From assembly GCF_900580675.1 (NCBI RefSeq), contig NZ_UTBG01000255.1, positions 1-64,000 on the forward strand: DNA of 64,000 nt. The letters are read 5' to 3'. How positions within the stretch are numbered: the stretch's first letter is position 1; each line of letters starts with the position of its first letter. The position numbers were made by a program, and so were the translations under genes. Of this stretch, positions 51,332 to 61,037 are shown piece after piece. Source of the DNA: Pseudomonas viridiflava. GTDB taxonomy: Bacteria; Pseudomonadota; Gammaproteobacteria; Pseudomonadales; Pseudomonadaceae. The notes beneath the pieces are model-generated. The model saw nothing but the letters and a program-made list of their open reading frames with translations. It was not told the DNA's origin and ran no database searches.

Positions 51332-52756
51332 ATGGCTGTCAAAACAAATATTGACATGGTGTCAATTATGCGTGAGGGGTTGTCCAACGGACAGGGCGTG
51401 AAGTACAAGCGCCTGTCCGATGTGATGGAGCGCGGCATCCTCGAAGGCTTGATTGAACCCGGACGAAAACTGCCGCCCCATCGGGTGCTTTCCGACAATC
51501 TGGGGGTGACCATCGGCACCATCAGCCGGGCCTACGGCGAGCTGGAACGCCTGGGCCTGGTAGTGGCGCGCGTCGGTGACGGGACTTTCGTGCGCAAGCG
51601 CGGGATGGAGCGCCAGCGTGATGAAGGCTTTCGCAATGTCAGCGAAGAGCCGCGCCAGTACTTCGACATGAGCCGCAACATGCACATCCCCGGTCAGGAA
51701 ACGGCGTTTCTGGCCCAGAGCTTCCAAACCCTGTCGACCAATGCCAAGTTCCTTCAGGACATCAGCGCCTACACGCCGGACGCTGGCCTGCCGCGTTACC
51801 GCGAGGCGGGCGCGCAATGGCTGGTGCAGCGTGACTTTCACCCAATTCCCGAGCAGGTCATTTGCGTCAATGGCGGCCAGCATGGGCTGCTCTGCGCAAT
51901 GATGGCGTTGCTGCGCGCCGGCGATACGGTGGTCACTGAACAACTGACCTACCCTGGGCTGATTACCGCCGCGCGCATGCTCGGTGTGCGGCTGATCGGC
52001 CTGGAAATGGACGAGGAAGGCGTGCTGCCGAGCGCGCTGGATGAAGTCTGTCGCAACCACCGGATTTCCGCCTTGTACTGCACGCCGACCATCCAGAACC
52101 CGACCACGGCGGTGCTGTCGGTAGCGCGCCGCGAAGCCCTGGTGAAGGTGTGCCGTGAGCATAATCTGCTGATTCTTGAGGACGAAGCCCACGGTGTACT
52201 AGTCGAAGACCGACCGCCGCCTCTCAGCCATTTCGCCCCCGAGCGTACGATTCTGATCAGTAGCCTGAGCAAGGCCGTGTCTGCCGGGCTGCGTGTGGGC
52301 TATGTGCATGCGCCGCCGGCGCTGGTCAGCCGCATTTCGGCGGCCCTGCGTTCGACCTGTTGGATGGCGACGCCGGTGACGCTGGAATTGGCGACCCAGT
52401 GGATCGAAAACGGCACGGCGGAATACCTGTTGCACCAGCAGATCAACGAGATCAGCCGGCGCAAAATTCTGGTGCAGGACCTGCTGGCCGGCCTTGCCTA
52501 CCGCACTCATCTGAACAGCCCGCACTTCTGGATCGAAGTGCCGGAGCCCTGGCGCGCGTCGGAAATCGAGGCGGAGCTCAAGCAGAACAACTACCTGATC
52601 GCCACCGCCGAGGCGTTTGCCGTGGGGCAGACCGCGGTGCCGCAGTTTATTCGGGCGAGTATCTGCAACACGTCGGGGGATGATCAGTTGTTGCGCGCGG
52701 GGTTTGATGCGTTGGCCACGGCGCTGGGGCAGGGGGGCGGGCGGTTTCATCTGTAG
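51332..52756 (+). CDS. MocR-type regulator of the sulfur amino acid operon
   Basis: A 474-residue regulator: GntR HTH in residues 20-90 (SDVMERGILEGLIEPGRKLP, SDNLGVTIGTISRAYGELER) then an aminotransferase-like domain with the PLP lysine K314 in SSLSKAVSAGLRVGYV and the cofactor-binding PTIQNPTTAV. It is divergent from the EamA / fusion / cysteine-synthase operon and most likely controls it in response to PLP or an amino-acid adduct. GGGCGAAAG precedes the ATG. Confidence 0.88.
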   Translation: MAVKTNIDMVSIMREGLSNGQGVKYKRLSDVMERGILEGLIEPGRKLPPHRVLSDNLGVTIGTISRAYGELERLGLVVARVGDGTFVRKRGMERQRDEGFRNVSEEPRQYFDMSRNMHIPGQETAFLAQSFQTLSTNAKFLQDISAYTPDAGLPRYREAGAQWLVQRDFHPIPEQVICVNGGQHGLLCAMMALLRAGDTVVTEQLTYPGLITAARMLGVRLIGLEMDEEGVLPSALDEVCRNHRISALYCTPTIQNPTTAVLSVARREALVKVCREHNLLILEDEAHGVLVEDRPPPLSHFAPERTILISSLSKAVSAGLRVGYVHAPPALVSRISAALRSTCWMATPVTLELATQWIENGTAEYLLHQQINEISRRKILVQDLLAGLAYRTHLNSPHFWIEVPEPWRASEIEAELKQNNYLIATAEAFAVGQTAVPQFIRASICNTSGDDQLLRAGFDALATALGQGGGRFHL

Positions 52757-52780
52757 GCAGGTTGACCGCGTTATCGTTCT

Positions 52781-52866
52781 TCGCAGGCAAGCCAGCTCCC
52801 CCATGTGACCGCGTTCCAACGTTGGAATGCAGCCAAAATGTGGGAGCTGGCTTGCCTGCGATAGCG
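52781..52866. repeat. REP inverted repeat pair
   Basis: TCGCAGGCAAGCCAGCTCCC and GGGAGCTGGCTTGCCTGCGA arms, with an inner CCAACGTTGG palindrome, between convergent mocR and ppsR. Confidence 0.88.
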
Positions 52867-52882
52867 TCAGCCGGGCAATAAA

Positions 52883-53701
52883 TTATTTGAATCTGCGCTC
52901 CACGCCTTTCTCCACCAAAATCTTCGCCGAAATCTCTTCCACCGAAAAATGCGTGGAATTGATGTGTGCAATATTTTCGCGACGGAACAGATTTTCTACT
53001 TCGCGCACTTCGAATTCGCACTGGGCGTAGCTGGAGTAGCGGCTGTTGGGCTTGCGCTCGTTGCGGATGGCAGTGAGGCGGTCCGGATCGATGGTCAGGC
53101 CAAACAGCTTCTTCGAGTGCGCACGCAGGGCGGCCGGCAGCGTCAGGTGCTCCATGTCGTCCTCGGTGAGCGGGTAGTTGGCGGCCCGGATCCCGAATTG
53201 CATGGCCATGTACAGGCAAGTCGGGGTCTTGCCGCAGCGCGACACGCCTACCAGGATCAGATCAGCCTTGTCGTAATAGTGGGTGCGGGCGCCGTCGTCG
53301 TTGTCGAGGGCGAAGTTGACCGCCTCGATGCGCTCCATATAGTTGGAGTTATGCCCAATGGAATGGGACTTTCCTACGGAATAAGAGGAGTGCTCACTCA
53401 ACTCCTGCTCCAGCGGTGCCAGGAACGTCGAGAAAATGTCGATCATGAAACCATTCGACGTCGCGAGAATCTCACGAATGTCTTGATTGACGATGGTGTC
53501 GAAAATGATCGGCCGACAGCCGTCTTTTTCAGCCGCCAGATTGATTTGTTGTACCATGGCCAGCGCTTTATCCACGCTGTCGATATAAGGCCGCGTGAAT
53601 TTGGCGAAGGTAATGTTTTCGAACTGCGCGAGCAGGCTTTGGCCCAATGTTTCGGCTGTGATGCCGGTGCCGTCGGAGATAAAGAAAGCAGATCGTTTCA
53701 T
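52883..53701 (-). CDS. ppsR: PEP synthase regulatory protein (kinase/pyrophosphorylase)
   Basis: A 272-residue protein of the DUF299 family that phosphorylates and dephosphorylates PEP synthase with ADP and Pi. ATP/ADP-binding loop [19 protein letters not shown], and [20 protein letters not shown] at the N terminus. ATG at 53701. It is divergent from ppsA over 178 bases, the arrangement known from pseudomonads. Confidence 0.93.
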   Translation of the reverse strand: MKRSAFFISDGTGITAETLGQSLLAQFENITFAKFTRPYIDSVDKALAMVQQINLAAEKDGCRPIIFDTIVNQDIREILATSNGFMIDIFSTFLAPLEQELSEHSSYSVGKSHSIGHNSNYMERIEAVNFALDNDDGARTHYYDKADLILVGVSRCGKTPTCLYMAMQFGIRAANYPLTEDDMEHLTLPAALRAHSKKLFGLTIDPDRLTAIRNERKPNSRYSSYAQCEFEVREVENLFRRENIAHINSTHFSVEEISAKILVEKGVERRFK

Positions 53702-53879
53702 TTGAGCCCTGGGCCTTAAGCTGATGGCGAATCTTGGATATGATAGGCGCGATTTTGCCGTCCCGCAGTGGGCCGCATTCTCACTTATTTTCCAGGTCCA
53801 GGCCACAAGCGCTGGCGTTCGCTCGTACTGAGCAGCCGGCGTCCTGAGCTTTTCCAACACAGAAAGTGGAGAGATCACC

Positions 53880-56255
53880 TTGGTAGAGTACGTAGTTTCC
53901 CTCGATAAGCTCGGCGTCCATGATGTAGAGCACGTAGGGGGCAAGAACGCATCCCTCGGCGAGATGATCAGTAATCTTGCAGGCGCAGGTGTGTCCGTGC
54001 CCGGTGGTTTCGCCACCACGGCCCAGGCTTACCGCGATTTCCTCGAACTGAGCGGCCTCAATGCTCAGATCCACGCCGCGCTGGACGCTCTGGACGTCGA
54101 TGACGTCAACGCCTTGGCCAAGACCGGCAGCCAGATCCGCCAATGGATCATGGACGCCGAGTTTCCCGAGAAGCTCAACGAAGAAATCCGTACCGCCTTC
54201 GCCACCCTGTCGGCCGGAAACCCGGACATGGCCGTTGCCGTGCGTTCCTCGGCCACCGCCGAAGACTTGCCCGACGCCTCCTTCGCCGGCCAGCAGGAAA
54301 CCTTCCTTAATATCCGCGGCGTGGAAAACGTGATCCGCGCGGCCAAGGAAGTGTTCGCCTCGCTGTTCAACGACCGTGCAATTTCGTACCGCGTCCACCA
54401 GGGCTTCGATCACAAGCTGGTGGCCCTGTCTGCCGGCGTGCAGCGCATGGTGCGTTCGGAAACCGGCACCGCCGGCGTGATGTTCACCCTGGACACCGAA
54501 TCGGGCTTTCGTGACGTGGTGTTTATCACCGGCGCCTACGGCCTGGGCGAAACCGTCGTACAAGGCGCGGTCAACCCGGACGAATTCTACGTCCACAAAC
54601 ACACCCTTGAAGCCGGCCGCCCGGCCATCCTGCGCCGCAACCTGGGCAGCAAGGCGATCAAGATGATCTACGGCGACGAGGCCAAGGCCGGTCGCTCGGT
54701 GAAAACCGTTGACGTCGACAAGGCCGAACGCGCGCGTTTCTGCCTGAGCGACGCTGAAGTCAGCGAGTTGGCCAAGCAAGCGATGATCATCGAAAAGCAC
54801 TACAAGTGCCCGATGGACATCGAATGGGCCAAAGACGGTGACGACGGCAAGCTGTACATCGTGCAAGCGCGTCCGGAAACCGTGAAAAGCCGCACGTCGG
54901 CCAACGTCATGGAACGCTACCTGTTGAAAGAGACCGGCACCGTGCTGGTGGAAGGCCGTGCCATCGGCCAGCGCATCGGCGCCGGCAAGGTACGGATCAT
55001 CAAGGACGTGTCCGAGATGGACAAGGTGCAGCCGGGCGACGTGCTGGTCTCCGACATGACCGACCCGGACTGGGAACCGGTGATGAAACGCGCCAGCGCG
55101 ATCGTTACCAACCGCGGCGGGCGTACCTGCCACGCGGCGATTATCGCCCGTGAGCTGGGGATTCCAGCCGTTGTGGGTTGCGGCAATGCGACCCAACTGT
55201 TGAAAGACGGCCAGGGCGTGACCGTATCCTGCGCTGAAGGCGACACCGGCTTCATTTTTGAAGGTGAGCTGGGCTTCGATATCAAGCAAAACTCCATCGA
55301 TGCCATGCCGGACCTGCCGTTCAAGATCATGATGAACGTCGGCAACCCGGACCGTGCCTTCGATTTCGCGCAGTTGCCGAACGCCGGTGTGGGCCTGGCC
55401 CGCCTGGAGTTCATCATCAACCGCATGATCGGTGTGCACCCCAAGGCCTTGCTGAACTACGACGGCTTGCCGCTGGACATCAAGGAAAGCGTCGACAAGC
55501 GCATCGCCGGTTACAACGACCCGGTGGGCTTCTATGTCGAGAAGCTGGTGGAAGGCATCAGTACCCTGGCAGCGGCGTTCTACCCGAAAAAAGTCATCGT
55601 GCGCCTGTCGGACTTCAAGTCCAACGAGTATGCCAACCTGATCGGCGGCAAGCTTTACGAGCCGGAAGAAGAAAACCCGATGCTGGGCTTCCGCGGCGCC
55701 TCGCGTTACATCAGCGAAGCGTTCCGTGACTGCTTCGAACTCGAATGCCGTGCGCTCAAGCGCGTGCGCAACGAGATGGGCCTGACCAACGTCGAGATCA
55801 TGGTGCCGTTCGTGCGCACCCTGGGCGAGGCGAGCCAGGTGGTCGACTTGCTGGCTGAGAACGGCCTCTCCCGTGGCGAAAACGGCCTGCGCGTGATCAT
55901 GATGTGCGAATTGCCGTCCAACGCGATCCTGGCCGAAGAGTTCCTGGAATTCTTCGACGGCTTCTCCATCGGCTCCAACGACCTGACCCAGCTGACCCTG
56001 GGCCTGGACCGTGACTCCGGGATCATTGCGCATTTGTTCGACGAGCGTAACCCGGCGGTCAAAAAGCTGCTGGCCAACGCCATCCAGGCGTGCAACAAGG
56101 CCGGCAAGTACATCGGCATCTGCGGCCAAGGCCCTTCCGATCACCCGGACCTGGCCAAGTGGCTGATGGAACAGGGCATCGAAAGCGTCTCGCTGAACCC
56201 CGACTCCGTGCTGGAAACCTGGTTCTTCCTCGCGGAAGGCCAAGCGCCCGCCTAA
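53880..56255 (+). CDS. ppsA: Phosphoenolpyruvate synthase
   Basis: A 791-residue enzyme that makes PEP, AMP and Pi from pyruvate and ATP for gluconeogenesis. N-terminal ATP-grasp ([34 protein letters not shown]), swivelling phosphohistidine domain ([15 protein letters not shown]) and C-terminal TIM barrel ([45 protein letters not shown]). The start is a TTG at 53880 giving [20 protein letters not shown], with GGAGAG upstream. Its regulator PpsR is divergent. Confidence 0.95.
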   Translation: MVEYVVSLDKLGVHDVEHVGGKNASLGEMISNLAGAGVSVPGGFATTAQAYRDFLELSGLNAQIHAALDALDVDDVNALAKTGSQIRQWIMDAEFPEKLNEEIRTAFATLSAGNPDMAVAVRSSATAEDLPDASFAGQQETFLNIRGVENVIRAAKEVFASLFNDRAISYRVHQGFDHKLVALSAGVQRMVRSETGTAGVMFTLDTESGFRDVVFITGAYGLGETVVQGAVNPDEFYVHKHTLEAGRPAILRRNLGSKAIKMIYGDEAKAGRSVKTVDVDKAERARFCLSDAEVSELAKQAMIIEKHYKCPMDIEWAKDGDDGKLYIVQARPETVKSRTSANVMERYLLKETGTVLVEGRAIGQRIGAGKVRIIKDVSEMDKVQPGDVLVSDMTDPDWEPVMKRASAIVTNRGGRTCHAAIIARELGIPAVVGCGNATQLLKDGQGVTVSCAEGDTGFIFEGELGFDIKQNSIDAMPDLPFKIMMNVGNPDRAFDFAQLPNAGVGLARLEFIINRMIGVHPKALLNYDGLPLDIKESVDKRIAGYNDPVGFYVEKLVEGISTLAAAFYPKKVIVRLSDFKSNEYANLIGGKLYEPEEENPMLGFRGASRYISEAFRDCFELECRALKRVRNEMGLTNVEIMVPFVRTLGEASQVVDLLAENGLSRGENGLRVIMMCELPSNAILAEEFLEFFDGFSIGSNDLTQLTLGLDRDSGIIAHLFDERNPAVKKLLANAIQACNKAGKYIGICGQGPSDHPDLAKWLMEQGIESVSLNPDSVLETWFFLAEGQAPA

Positions 56256-56273
56256 GGTCGATACGTCAAAAGT

Positions 56274-56306
56274 GCCGGTCACCCGTCAAGGGTGACCGGC
56301 ATTCTT
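56274..56306 (+). terminator. Probable terminator of ppsA
   Basis: GCCGGTCACCC / GGGTGACCGGC is a perfect 11-pair stem with a GTCAA loop, followed by ATTCTTATCT. Confidence 0.75.
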
Positions 56307-56361
56307 ATCTGTGCAGGGCGGAACTCCTTCCGGACGCCGCCCTTTTTTGTGCAAGAGCATT

Positions 56362-57351
56362 ATGCAAAGCAGCAGCAACCTGTTTCCCGTCGCCCTGATC
56401 AGCGCTGAACGTCGTGGCGACCTGAGTGAAGACGTCTACCGGCTCAAACCCGGCAACAGCCCCGACGGCACCGTCGAGCTGGCGGTGACCCGCCTGGGCC
56501 TGGCCGATGTCCCGGAAAACCGGGGCATCCCGATAATTTTGTTGCACGGCAGTTTTTCCAACCGGCGCTTTTGGTATTCGCCAAAAGGTATTGGTTTGGG
56601 TGCTTACCTGGCGCGCCAGGGGTTCGATGTGTGGATCCCGGAAATGCGCGGGCATGGTCTGTCCAAGCGCAATCACGATTACGCCCGGAACCGCGTCGCC
56701 GACTACGCGCGCTACGATTTGCCGGCCATTGGTGCCTTCGTGCGGGAGCAAAGTGCGCAGATCCCGCACTGGCTCGGGCATTCCCTGGGCGGCACCGCCT
56801 TGGCGGCGGCGCTTGGTGGCCAGCACCTTGGCGCGCCGGCGGTGGCCTCGGTGGCGCTGTTCGGCTGTCAGGTCAGCCGTACCCACTGGCCGTTGAAAAT
56901 TCCGCCACTGGAGTGGACCGGGCGCTTGTTGTTGAAGCGCTTCGGCGAGGTCTCCGGCTCGCGGCTCAAGCGTGGTCCGGAGGACGAACCGGCCGGCGTG
57001 ATGATCGAAGCCATGCGCTGGAACGGCCTGTTCGGTCGCTTTGGTGATGGCAAGCAGGACTGGTGGAAGGGTTTGGCCGAGGTCGACGTGCCGCTGCTGG
57101 CGGTCAGCGCTGCCGGGGATCACCAGGACCCCGATTGGGCCTGCCGCAAACTGTTCGAGCAAATCGGCTCCGAGCATCGCCAATACCTTTGCCTGGGGCG
57201 CCGTCTGGGCTTTACCAGCGATTTCGGGCATGTCGAAATGCTGGTGAGCAAAGCTGCCCAGGTTGAAGTGTGGCCATTGGTGGAGCGCTGGTTGAAAGAT
57301 CCGCACACACCTTTGTTTGCAACACCAGCAGAGCGCGCAGCGGCGGTTTGA
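56362..57351 (+). CDS. Alpha/beta-fold hydrolase (esterase-like)
   Basis: A 329-residue hydrolase: IILLHGSFSNRRFW (oxyanion), IPEMRGHGLSKR, nucleophile elbow LGHSLGGTALAA (Ser), and acid/His residues in AAGDHQDPDW and FGHVEM. No signal peptide. In P. aeruginosa the gene between ppsA and rraA is similar (PA1771, named estX). Substrate unknown. The ATG at 56362 is used; a GTG-type upstream start would begin inside the preceding hairpin tail. Confidence 0.85.
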   Translation: MQSSSNLFPVALISAERRGDLSEDVYRLKPGNSPDGTVELAVTRLGLADVPENRGIPIILLHGSFSNRRFWYSPKGIGLGAYLARQGFDVWIPEMRGHGLSKRNHDYARNRVADYARYDLPAIGAFVREQSAQIPHWLGHSLGGTALAAALGGQHLGAPAVASVALFGCQVSRTHWPLKIPPLEWTGRLLLKRFGEVSGSRLKRGPEDEPAGVMIEAMRWNGLFGRFGDGKQDWWKGLAEVDVPLLAVSAAGDHQDPDWACRKLFEQIGSEHRQYLCLGRRLGFTSDFGHVEMLVSKAAQVEVWPLVERWLKDPHTPLFATPAERAAAV

Positions 57352-57581
57352 CCTGGCGCTTCGCCGAGGGCGTTTCACTCGTGTGTGGTTGCGGCTAAGA
57401 TATGACGCAATAAACGCTTCTGGTCATATTCAGTCGCGTAGTGGTTGTTGCGTTGCAGCGCGGTGAACCTGATCATGGCCGCCGCCAACCGGTGAACGCT
57501 TAAAGATTGCCTGTTGCGACGCGTTTTTCTCATGTACACCGTGGGATGTTGGACCTCTTCTTTGACGACAGGAGTTTCTCG

Positions 57582-58073
57582 ATGAACCATTACGTCACCC
57601 CCGACCTGTGCGACGCCTACCCGGACCTGGTGCAGGTGCTTGAGCCGATGTTCAGCAACTTCGGCGGCCGAGACTCCTTTGGCGGCGAGATAGTCACCAT
57701 CAAGTGCTTCGAAGATAACTCCCTGGTCAAGGAGCAGGCCGACCAGCCGGGCGCCGGCAAGGTGCTGGTAGTCGACGGTGGTGGTTCACTGCGGCGTGCA
57801 TTGCTGGGCGACATGATCGCCGAGAAAGCCGCAAAAAACGGTTGGGAAGGGCTGGTGATCTATGGCTGCATCCGTGATGTCGACGTGATCGCCCAGACCG
57901 ATCTGGGCGTGCAGGCCCTGGCCAGCCACCCGATGAAGACTGACAAGCGCGGCATCGGCGACCTGAACGTGGTGGTCACGTTTGCGGGCGTGACGTTCCG
58001 TCCGGGTGAGTACATCTACGCCGACAACAACGGTGTGATCGTATCGCCCAGCCCGCTGAAAATGCCTGAATAA
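57582..58073 (+). CDS. rraA: RNase E activity regulator RraA
   Basis: A 163-residue RraA-family trimeric protein that binds RNase E and lowers its activity. Hallmarks: [57 protein letters not shown] at 57582, eight bases after AGGAG. The 230 bases before it hold only a promoter region; a 71-codon minus-strand frame there is not supported. Closely followed by cmaX (24 bases). Confidence 0.92.
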   Translation: MNHYVTPDLCDAYPDLVQVLEPMFSNFGGRDSFGGEIVTIKCFEDNSLVKEQADQPGAGKVLVVDGGGSLRRALLGDMIAEKAAKNGWEGLVIYGCIRDVDVIAQTDLGVQALASHPMKTDKRGIGDLNVVVTFAGVTFRPGEYIYADNNGVIVSPSPLKMPE

Positions 58074-58097
58074 ACCGCAAGAGCCGACGGGGTGAGG

Positions 58098-59093
58098 ATG
58101 TTCGAGGAAGAAAACGCGCAATGGGGGCTGGTGCATGCCCTGGTGCTGGACGGTAAAGGCGGTGCGCGTTCGATTGCCCGGACTGAGCTCGACGACTTGC
58201 AACTGCAGCCCCAGGAAAGCCTGTGGCTGCATTGGGATCGCAGCCATCCGCAGACCCAGACCTGGCTGCGCAAATCCAGTGGTTTGAGCGAGTTTGCCTG
58301 TGACTTGCTGCTGGAGGAGAACACCCGCCCGCGCCTGTTGCCGTTGCCGGATTCCGAACTGCTGTTGTTCTTGCGCGGGGTCAACCTCAACCCTGGGGCG
58401 GAGCCGGAAGATATGGTCTCAGTACGTATTTTCGCCGCCGCCAGCCGCGTGATCTCCTTGCGCTTGCGCCCACTGCGCGCCACCGATGAGCTGCTGGTGC
58501 AACTGGCGGAGGGCAAAGGGCCGAAAACCGCGTCGGAACTCATCCTTTATATGGCGCAGTACCTGACCAATAAAGTGCAGGACCTGGTCACCGATTTGTC
58601 CGAAATCGTCGACGTAGAAGAAGAAAAGCTCGATGCCGACGAACGGTATACACCGGAGCATGGCAGCATTTTGCAGATCCGTCGCCGGGCGGCTGGGCTC
58701 AAGCGATTTCTGTCACCGCAACGGGATATTTTTGCCCAGCTCACGCGTATAAAATTGCCGTGGTTCTGCGATGACGATGCCGACTACTGGAACGAATTGA
58801 ACAACAGCCTGACCCGCTACCTGGAAGAGCTCGAGTTGACCCGGGAGCGCGTAGGGCTTGTGCTTGAGGCCGAAGACCGGCGCCTGAGCGTGCGTATGAA
58901 CCGCACCATGTATCGCTTCGGGATCATCACCGGAATCTTTCTGCCGATGAGTTTTTTGACCGGCTTGCTGGGTATCAACGTGGGTGGCATACCGTTCTCT
59001 GCCAGCCCCTATGGATTTGTGATTGCGTGCCTGTTGATGGTCTCGGTCGCGCTCGGACAATGGTGGCTGTTTCGACGATTGCGTTGGGTTTGA
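58098..59093 (+). CDS. cmaX: CmaX, CorA/ZntB-like membrane protein
   Basis: A 331-residue CorA-superfamily protein with a cytosolic helical domain and two C-terminal helices (GIITGIFLPMSFLTGLLGIN, FVIACLLMVSVALGQWWLF). The GMN signature is replaced by GINVGGIP, as in ZntB. In Pseudomonas the gene upstream of crfX-cmpX-sigX is named cmaX. Role is probably divalent cation movement; not proven. ATG at 58098 after GGGGTGAGG. First gene of the sigX region. Confidence 0.87.
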   Translation: MFEEENAQWGLVHALVLDGKGGARSIARTELDDLQLQPQESLWLHWDRSHPQTQTWLRKSSGLSEFACDLLLEENTRPRLLPLPDSELLLFLRGVNLNPGAEPEDMVSVRIFAAASRVISLRLRPLRATDELLVQLAEGKGPKTASELILYMAQYLTNKVQDLVTDLSEIVDVEEEKLDADERYTPEHGSILQIRRRAAGLKRFLSPQRDIFAQLTRIKLPWFCDDDADYWNELNNSLTRYLEELELTRERVGLVLEAEDRRLSVRMNRTMYRFGIITGIFLPMSFLTGLLGINVGGIPFSASPYGFVIACLLMVSVALGQWWLFRRLRWV

Positions 59094-59179
59094 GCTGAAT
59101 ATGACCTGAACACAGGAAGGGTCCCATGTGACCCCAGGAATTTTACCCTCGTCTTTTAAAACACTTGCGAGAGGTTTAT

Positions 59180-59425
59180 ATGCACGATCCGTTCGAACAG
59201 TCTTTACGTGACATGCTCAATGCTTCGCCATCCAACCGTGATGACGATGCCTGCCTGGGCCGCGTGTTGAAAACCGCCAACCGTCAGGTGGGGGCGGGTG
59301 ATCTGTTCGGTCTGCTCGGTCGCTGGGTTCCGGCGTTGATGATGGCCCTGAACAATGGTTCGGCCCACGTATCACCGGTTTCCCGTCGTAAACCTCTTGC
59401 TCGCACTGCTGATAAGGCTGATTGA
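59180..59425 (+). CDS. crfX: CrfX small protein
   Basis: An 81-residue protein (MHDPFEQSLRDMLNASPS) with a central hydrophobic segment (LLGRWVPALMMALNNGS) and a basic tail (RRKPLARTADKAD). By position between cmaX and cmpX and by its sequence it is CrfX (PA1774 homologue). Function unknown. ATG chosen over an upstream start because GAGAGG lies ahead of it. Confidence 0.85.
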   Translation: MHDPFEQSLRDMLNASPSNRDDDACLGRVLKTANRQVGAGDLFGLLGRWVPALMMALNNGSAHVSPVSRRKPLARTADKAD

Positions 59426-59427
59426 AT

Positions 59428-60252
59428 ATGGAACTTGATCTCTGGACCCAGAGCCTGGTCACCGCGATGACCGCATTGTGGACCAAGGTGGCGAATTTCA
59501 TTCCCAACCTGTTTGGTGCCTTGGTACTGGTTTTGCTGGGCTTTGTCGTGGCCAAGCTGCTCGACACCTTGCTGTCCAAATTGCTCGCAAAACTGGGCCT
59601 CGATCGCTTGATGGCGGGTACCGGCCTGACCAAGCTGCTCGGCCGTGCCGGGCTGCAGGTGCCGATCTCCACATTGATCGGCAAGATCGTTTATTGGTTT
59701 GTTTTGCTGATTTTTCTGGTTTCTGCGGCTCAATCCCTTGGACTTGAGCGAGTTTCAGCTACGCTCGACATGCTGGCGCTGTATTTGCCGAAGGTTTTCG
59801 GCGGCGCGCTGGTGCTGCTGGTAGGCGTTTTGCTGGCCCAACTGGCCAATGGGCTGGTGCGCGGCGCCGCCGAAGGCGTGGGGTTGGACTATGCCGCCGG
59901 CCTGGGGCGCATCGCCCAGGGGCTGGTGATCATCATCAGTATCTCGGTCGCGATCAGCCAGTTGGAGGTCAAGACTGACCTGCTCAACCATGTGATTGTG
60001 ATTGTTTTGATTACCGTTGGTCTGGCCGTTGCGCTGGCCATGGGGTTGGGAAGTCGGGAAATTGCCGGGCAGATTCTTGCGGGAATCTATGTGCGTGAGC
60101 TGTATCAGGTAGGGCAACAGGTGCGTGTAGGCGAGGTCGAAGGGCAAATCGAGGAGATTGGTACAGTCAAGACGACGGTGCTGACCGACGACGGCGACCT
60201 GGTGTCGTTGTCGAATCGGATTCTCCTTGAGCAGCAGGTCAGTAGCCGCTAA
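59428..60252 (+). CDS. cmpX: CmpX, MscS-like membrane protein
   Basis: A 274-residue inner-membrane protein with about five helices, including glycine/alanine-rich segments (FGALVLVLLGFVVAKLL, VFGGALVLLVGVLLAQLA) and a C-terminal soluble beta domain (VGEVEGQIEEIGTVKTTVLT) as in MscS-type channels. CmpX affects envelope stress and SigX activity in P. aeruginosa. Starts three bases after crfX. sigX follows after 87 bases. Confidence 0.9.
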   Translation: MELDLWTQSLVTAMTALWTKVANFIPNLFGALVLVLLGFVVAKLLDTLLSKLLAKLGLDRLMAGTGLTKLLGRAGLQVPISTLIGKIVYWFVLLIFLVSAAQSLGLERVSATLDMLALYLPKVFGGALVLLVGVLLAQLANGLVRGAAEGVGLDYAAGLGRIAQGLVIIISISVAISQLEVKTDLLNHVIVIVLITVGLAVALAMGLGSREIAGQILAGIYVRELYQVGQQVRVGEVEGQIEEIGTVKTTVLTDDGDLVSLSNRILLEQQVSSR

Positions 60253-60339
60253 CCCGGCAAACCCTGCTAATGTACGCCGCCGCAAACCCGGCTGATCGGG
60301 CTGTAGCGGACATTGACCTGACTGTCGGCACGACTTGTT

Positions 60340-60930
60340 TTGAATAAAGCCCAAACGCTGTCCACGCGCTACGACCCCCGTGAGCTCTCTGATGAGGAGT
60401 TGGTCGCGCGCGCGCACACAGAGCTTTTTCACGTAACCCGCGCGTATGAAGAATTGATGCGCAGATATCAACGCACTCTGTTCAACGTTTGTTCAAGGTA
60501 TTTAGGGAACGATAGAGATGCGGACGATGTCTGTCAGGAAGTGATGCTCAAGGTTCTGTACGGCCTGAAGAACTTCGAGGGCAAATCGAAGTTCAAAACA
60601 TGGCTCTACAGCATCACGTACAACGAGTGCATCACGCAGTATCGGAAGGAACGGCGAAAGCGTCGCTTGATGGACGCGTTGAGTCTGGACCCCCTTGAGG
60701 AGGCGTCTGAAGAAAAGGCGCCGGCACCCGAGGAGAAGGGCGGACTTGATCGCTGGCTGGTGCATGTGAACCCGATTGACCGCGAAATTCTCGTGCTACG
60801 ATTTGTCGCAGAGCTGGAATTTCAGGAAATCGCTGACATCATGCATATGGGTTTGAGTGCTACAAAAATGCGTTACAAACGTGCTCTAGATAAATTACGT
60901 GAGAAATTTGCGGGCGAGACTGAAACTTAG
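60340..60930 (+). CDS. sigX: ECF sigma factor SigX
   Basis: A 196-residue ECF sigma factor. Region 2: ELMRRYQRTLFNVCSRYLGN, DADDVCQEVMLKVLYGLKNF, SKFKTWLYSITYNECI; region 4: DREILVLRFVAELEFQEIAD, MGLSATKMRYKRALDKLREK. It directs transcription of oprF, fatty acid and envelope genes. No dedicated anti-sigma gene is adjacent; CmpX upstream may influence it. The start is a TTG at 60340 (MNKAQTLSTRYDPREL), as I recall for the family; its ribosome binding site is weak. Confidence 0.93.
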   Translation: MNKAQTLSTRYDPRELSDEELVARAHTELFHVTRAYEELMRRYQRTLFNVCSRYLGNDRDADDVCQEVMLKVLYGLKNFEGKSKFKTWLYSITYNECITQYRKERRKRRLMDALSLDPLEEASEEKAPAPEEKGGLDRWLVHVNPIDREILVLRFVAELEFQEIADIMHMGLSATKMRYKRALDKLREKFAGETET

Positions 60931-60956
60931 TGCGTGGCAAATATCTCTTACGTTTA

Positions 60957-60978
60957 GACAAGTTCTGTTAGACTTGTC
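60957..60978. promoter_or_regulatory. Inverted repeat between sigX and oprF
   Basis: GACAAGT-N8-ACTTGTC lies 27 bases after the sigX stop and about 60 bases before oprF. It could be an attenuating hairpin or an operator in the oprF promoter region. Confidence 0.4.
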
Positions 60979-61037
60979 GCCGAGTTGTCCCCCGGTTTGT
61001 GGGACTGCTTTACAATCACCAGATGGGGATTTAACGG

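Noticed and set aside
53781-56282. An 833-codon open frame on the minus strand opposite ppsA
   Set aside because: It mirrors ppsA exactly, has the His/Gln/Val-rich composition of an antisense frame in high-GC DNA, no known motif and no ribosome binding site. ppsA is unmistakable on the plus strand.
57375-57590. A 71-codon minus-strand frame before rraA
   Set aside because: Overlaps the rraA ribosome binding site and start, with no motif or initiation signal.
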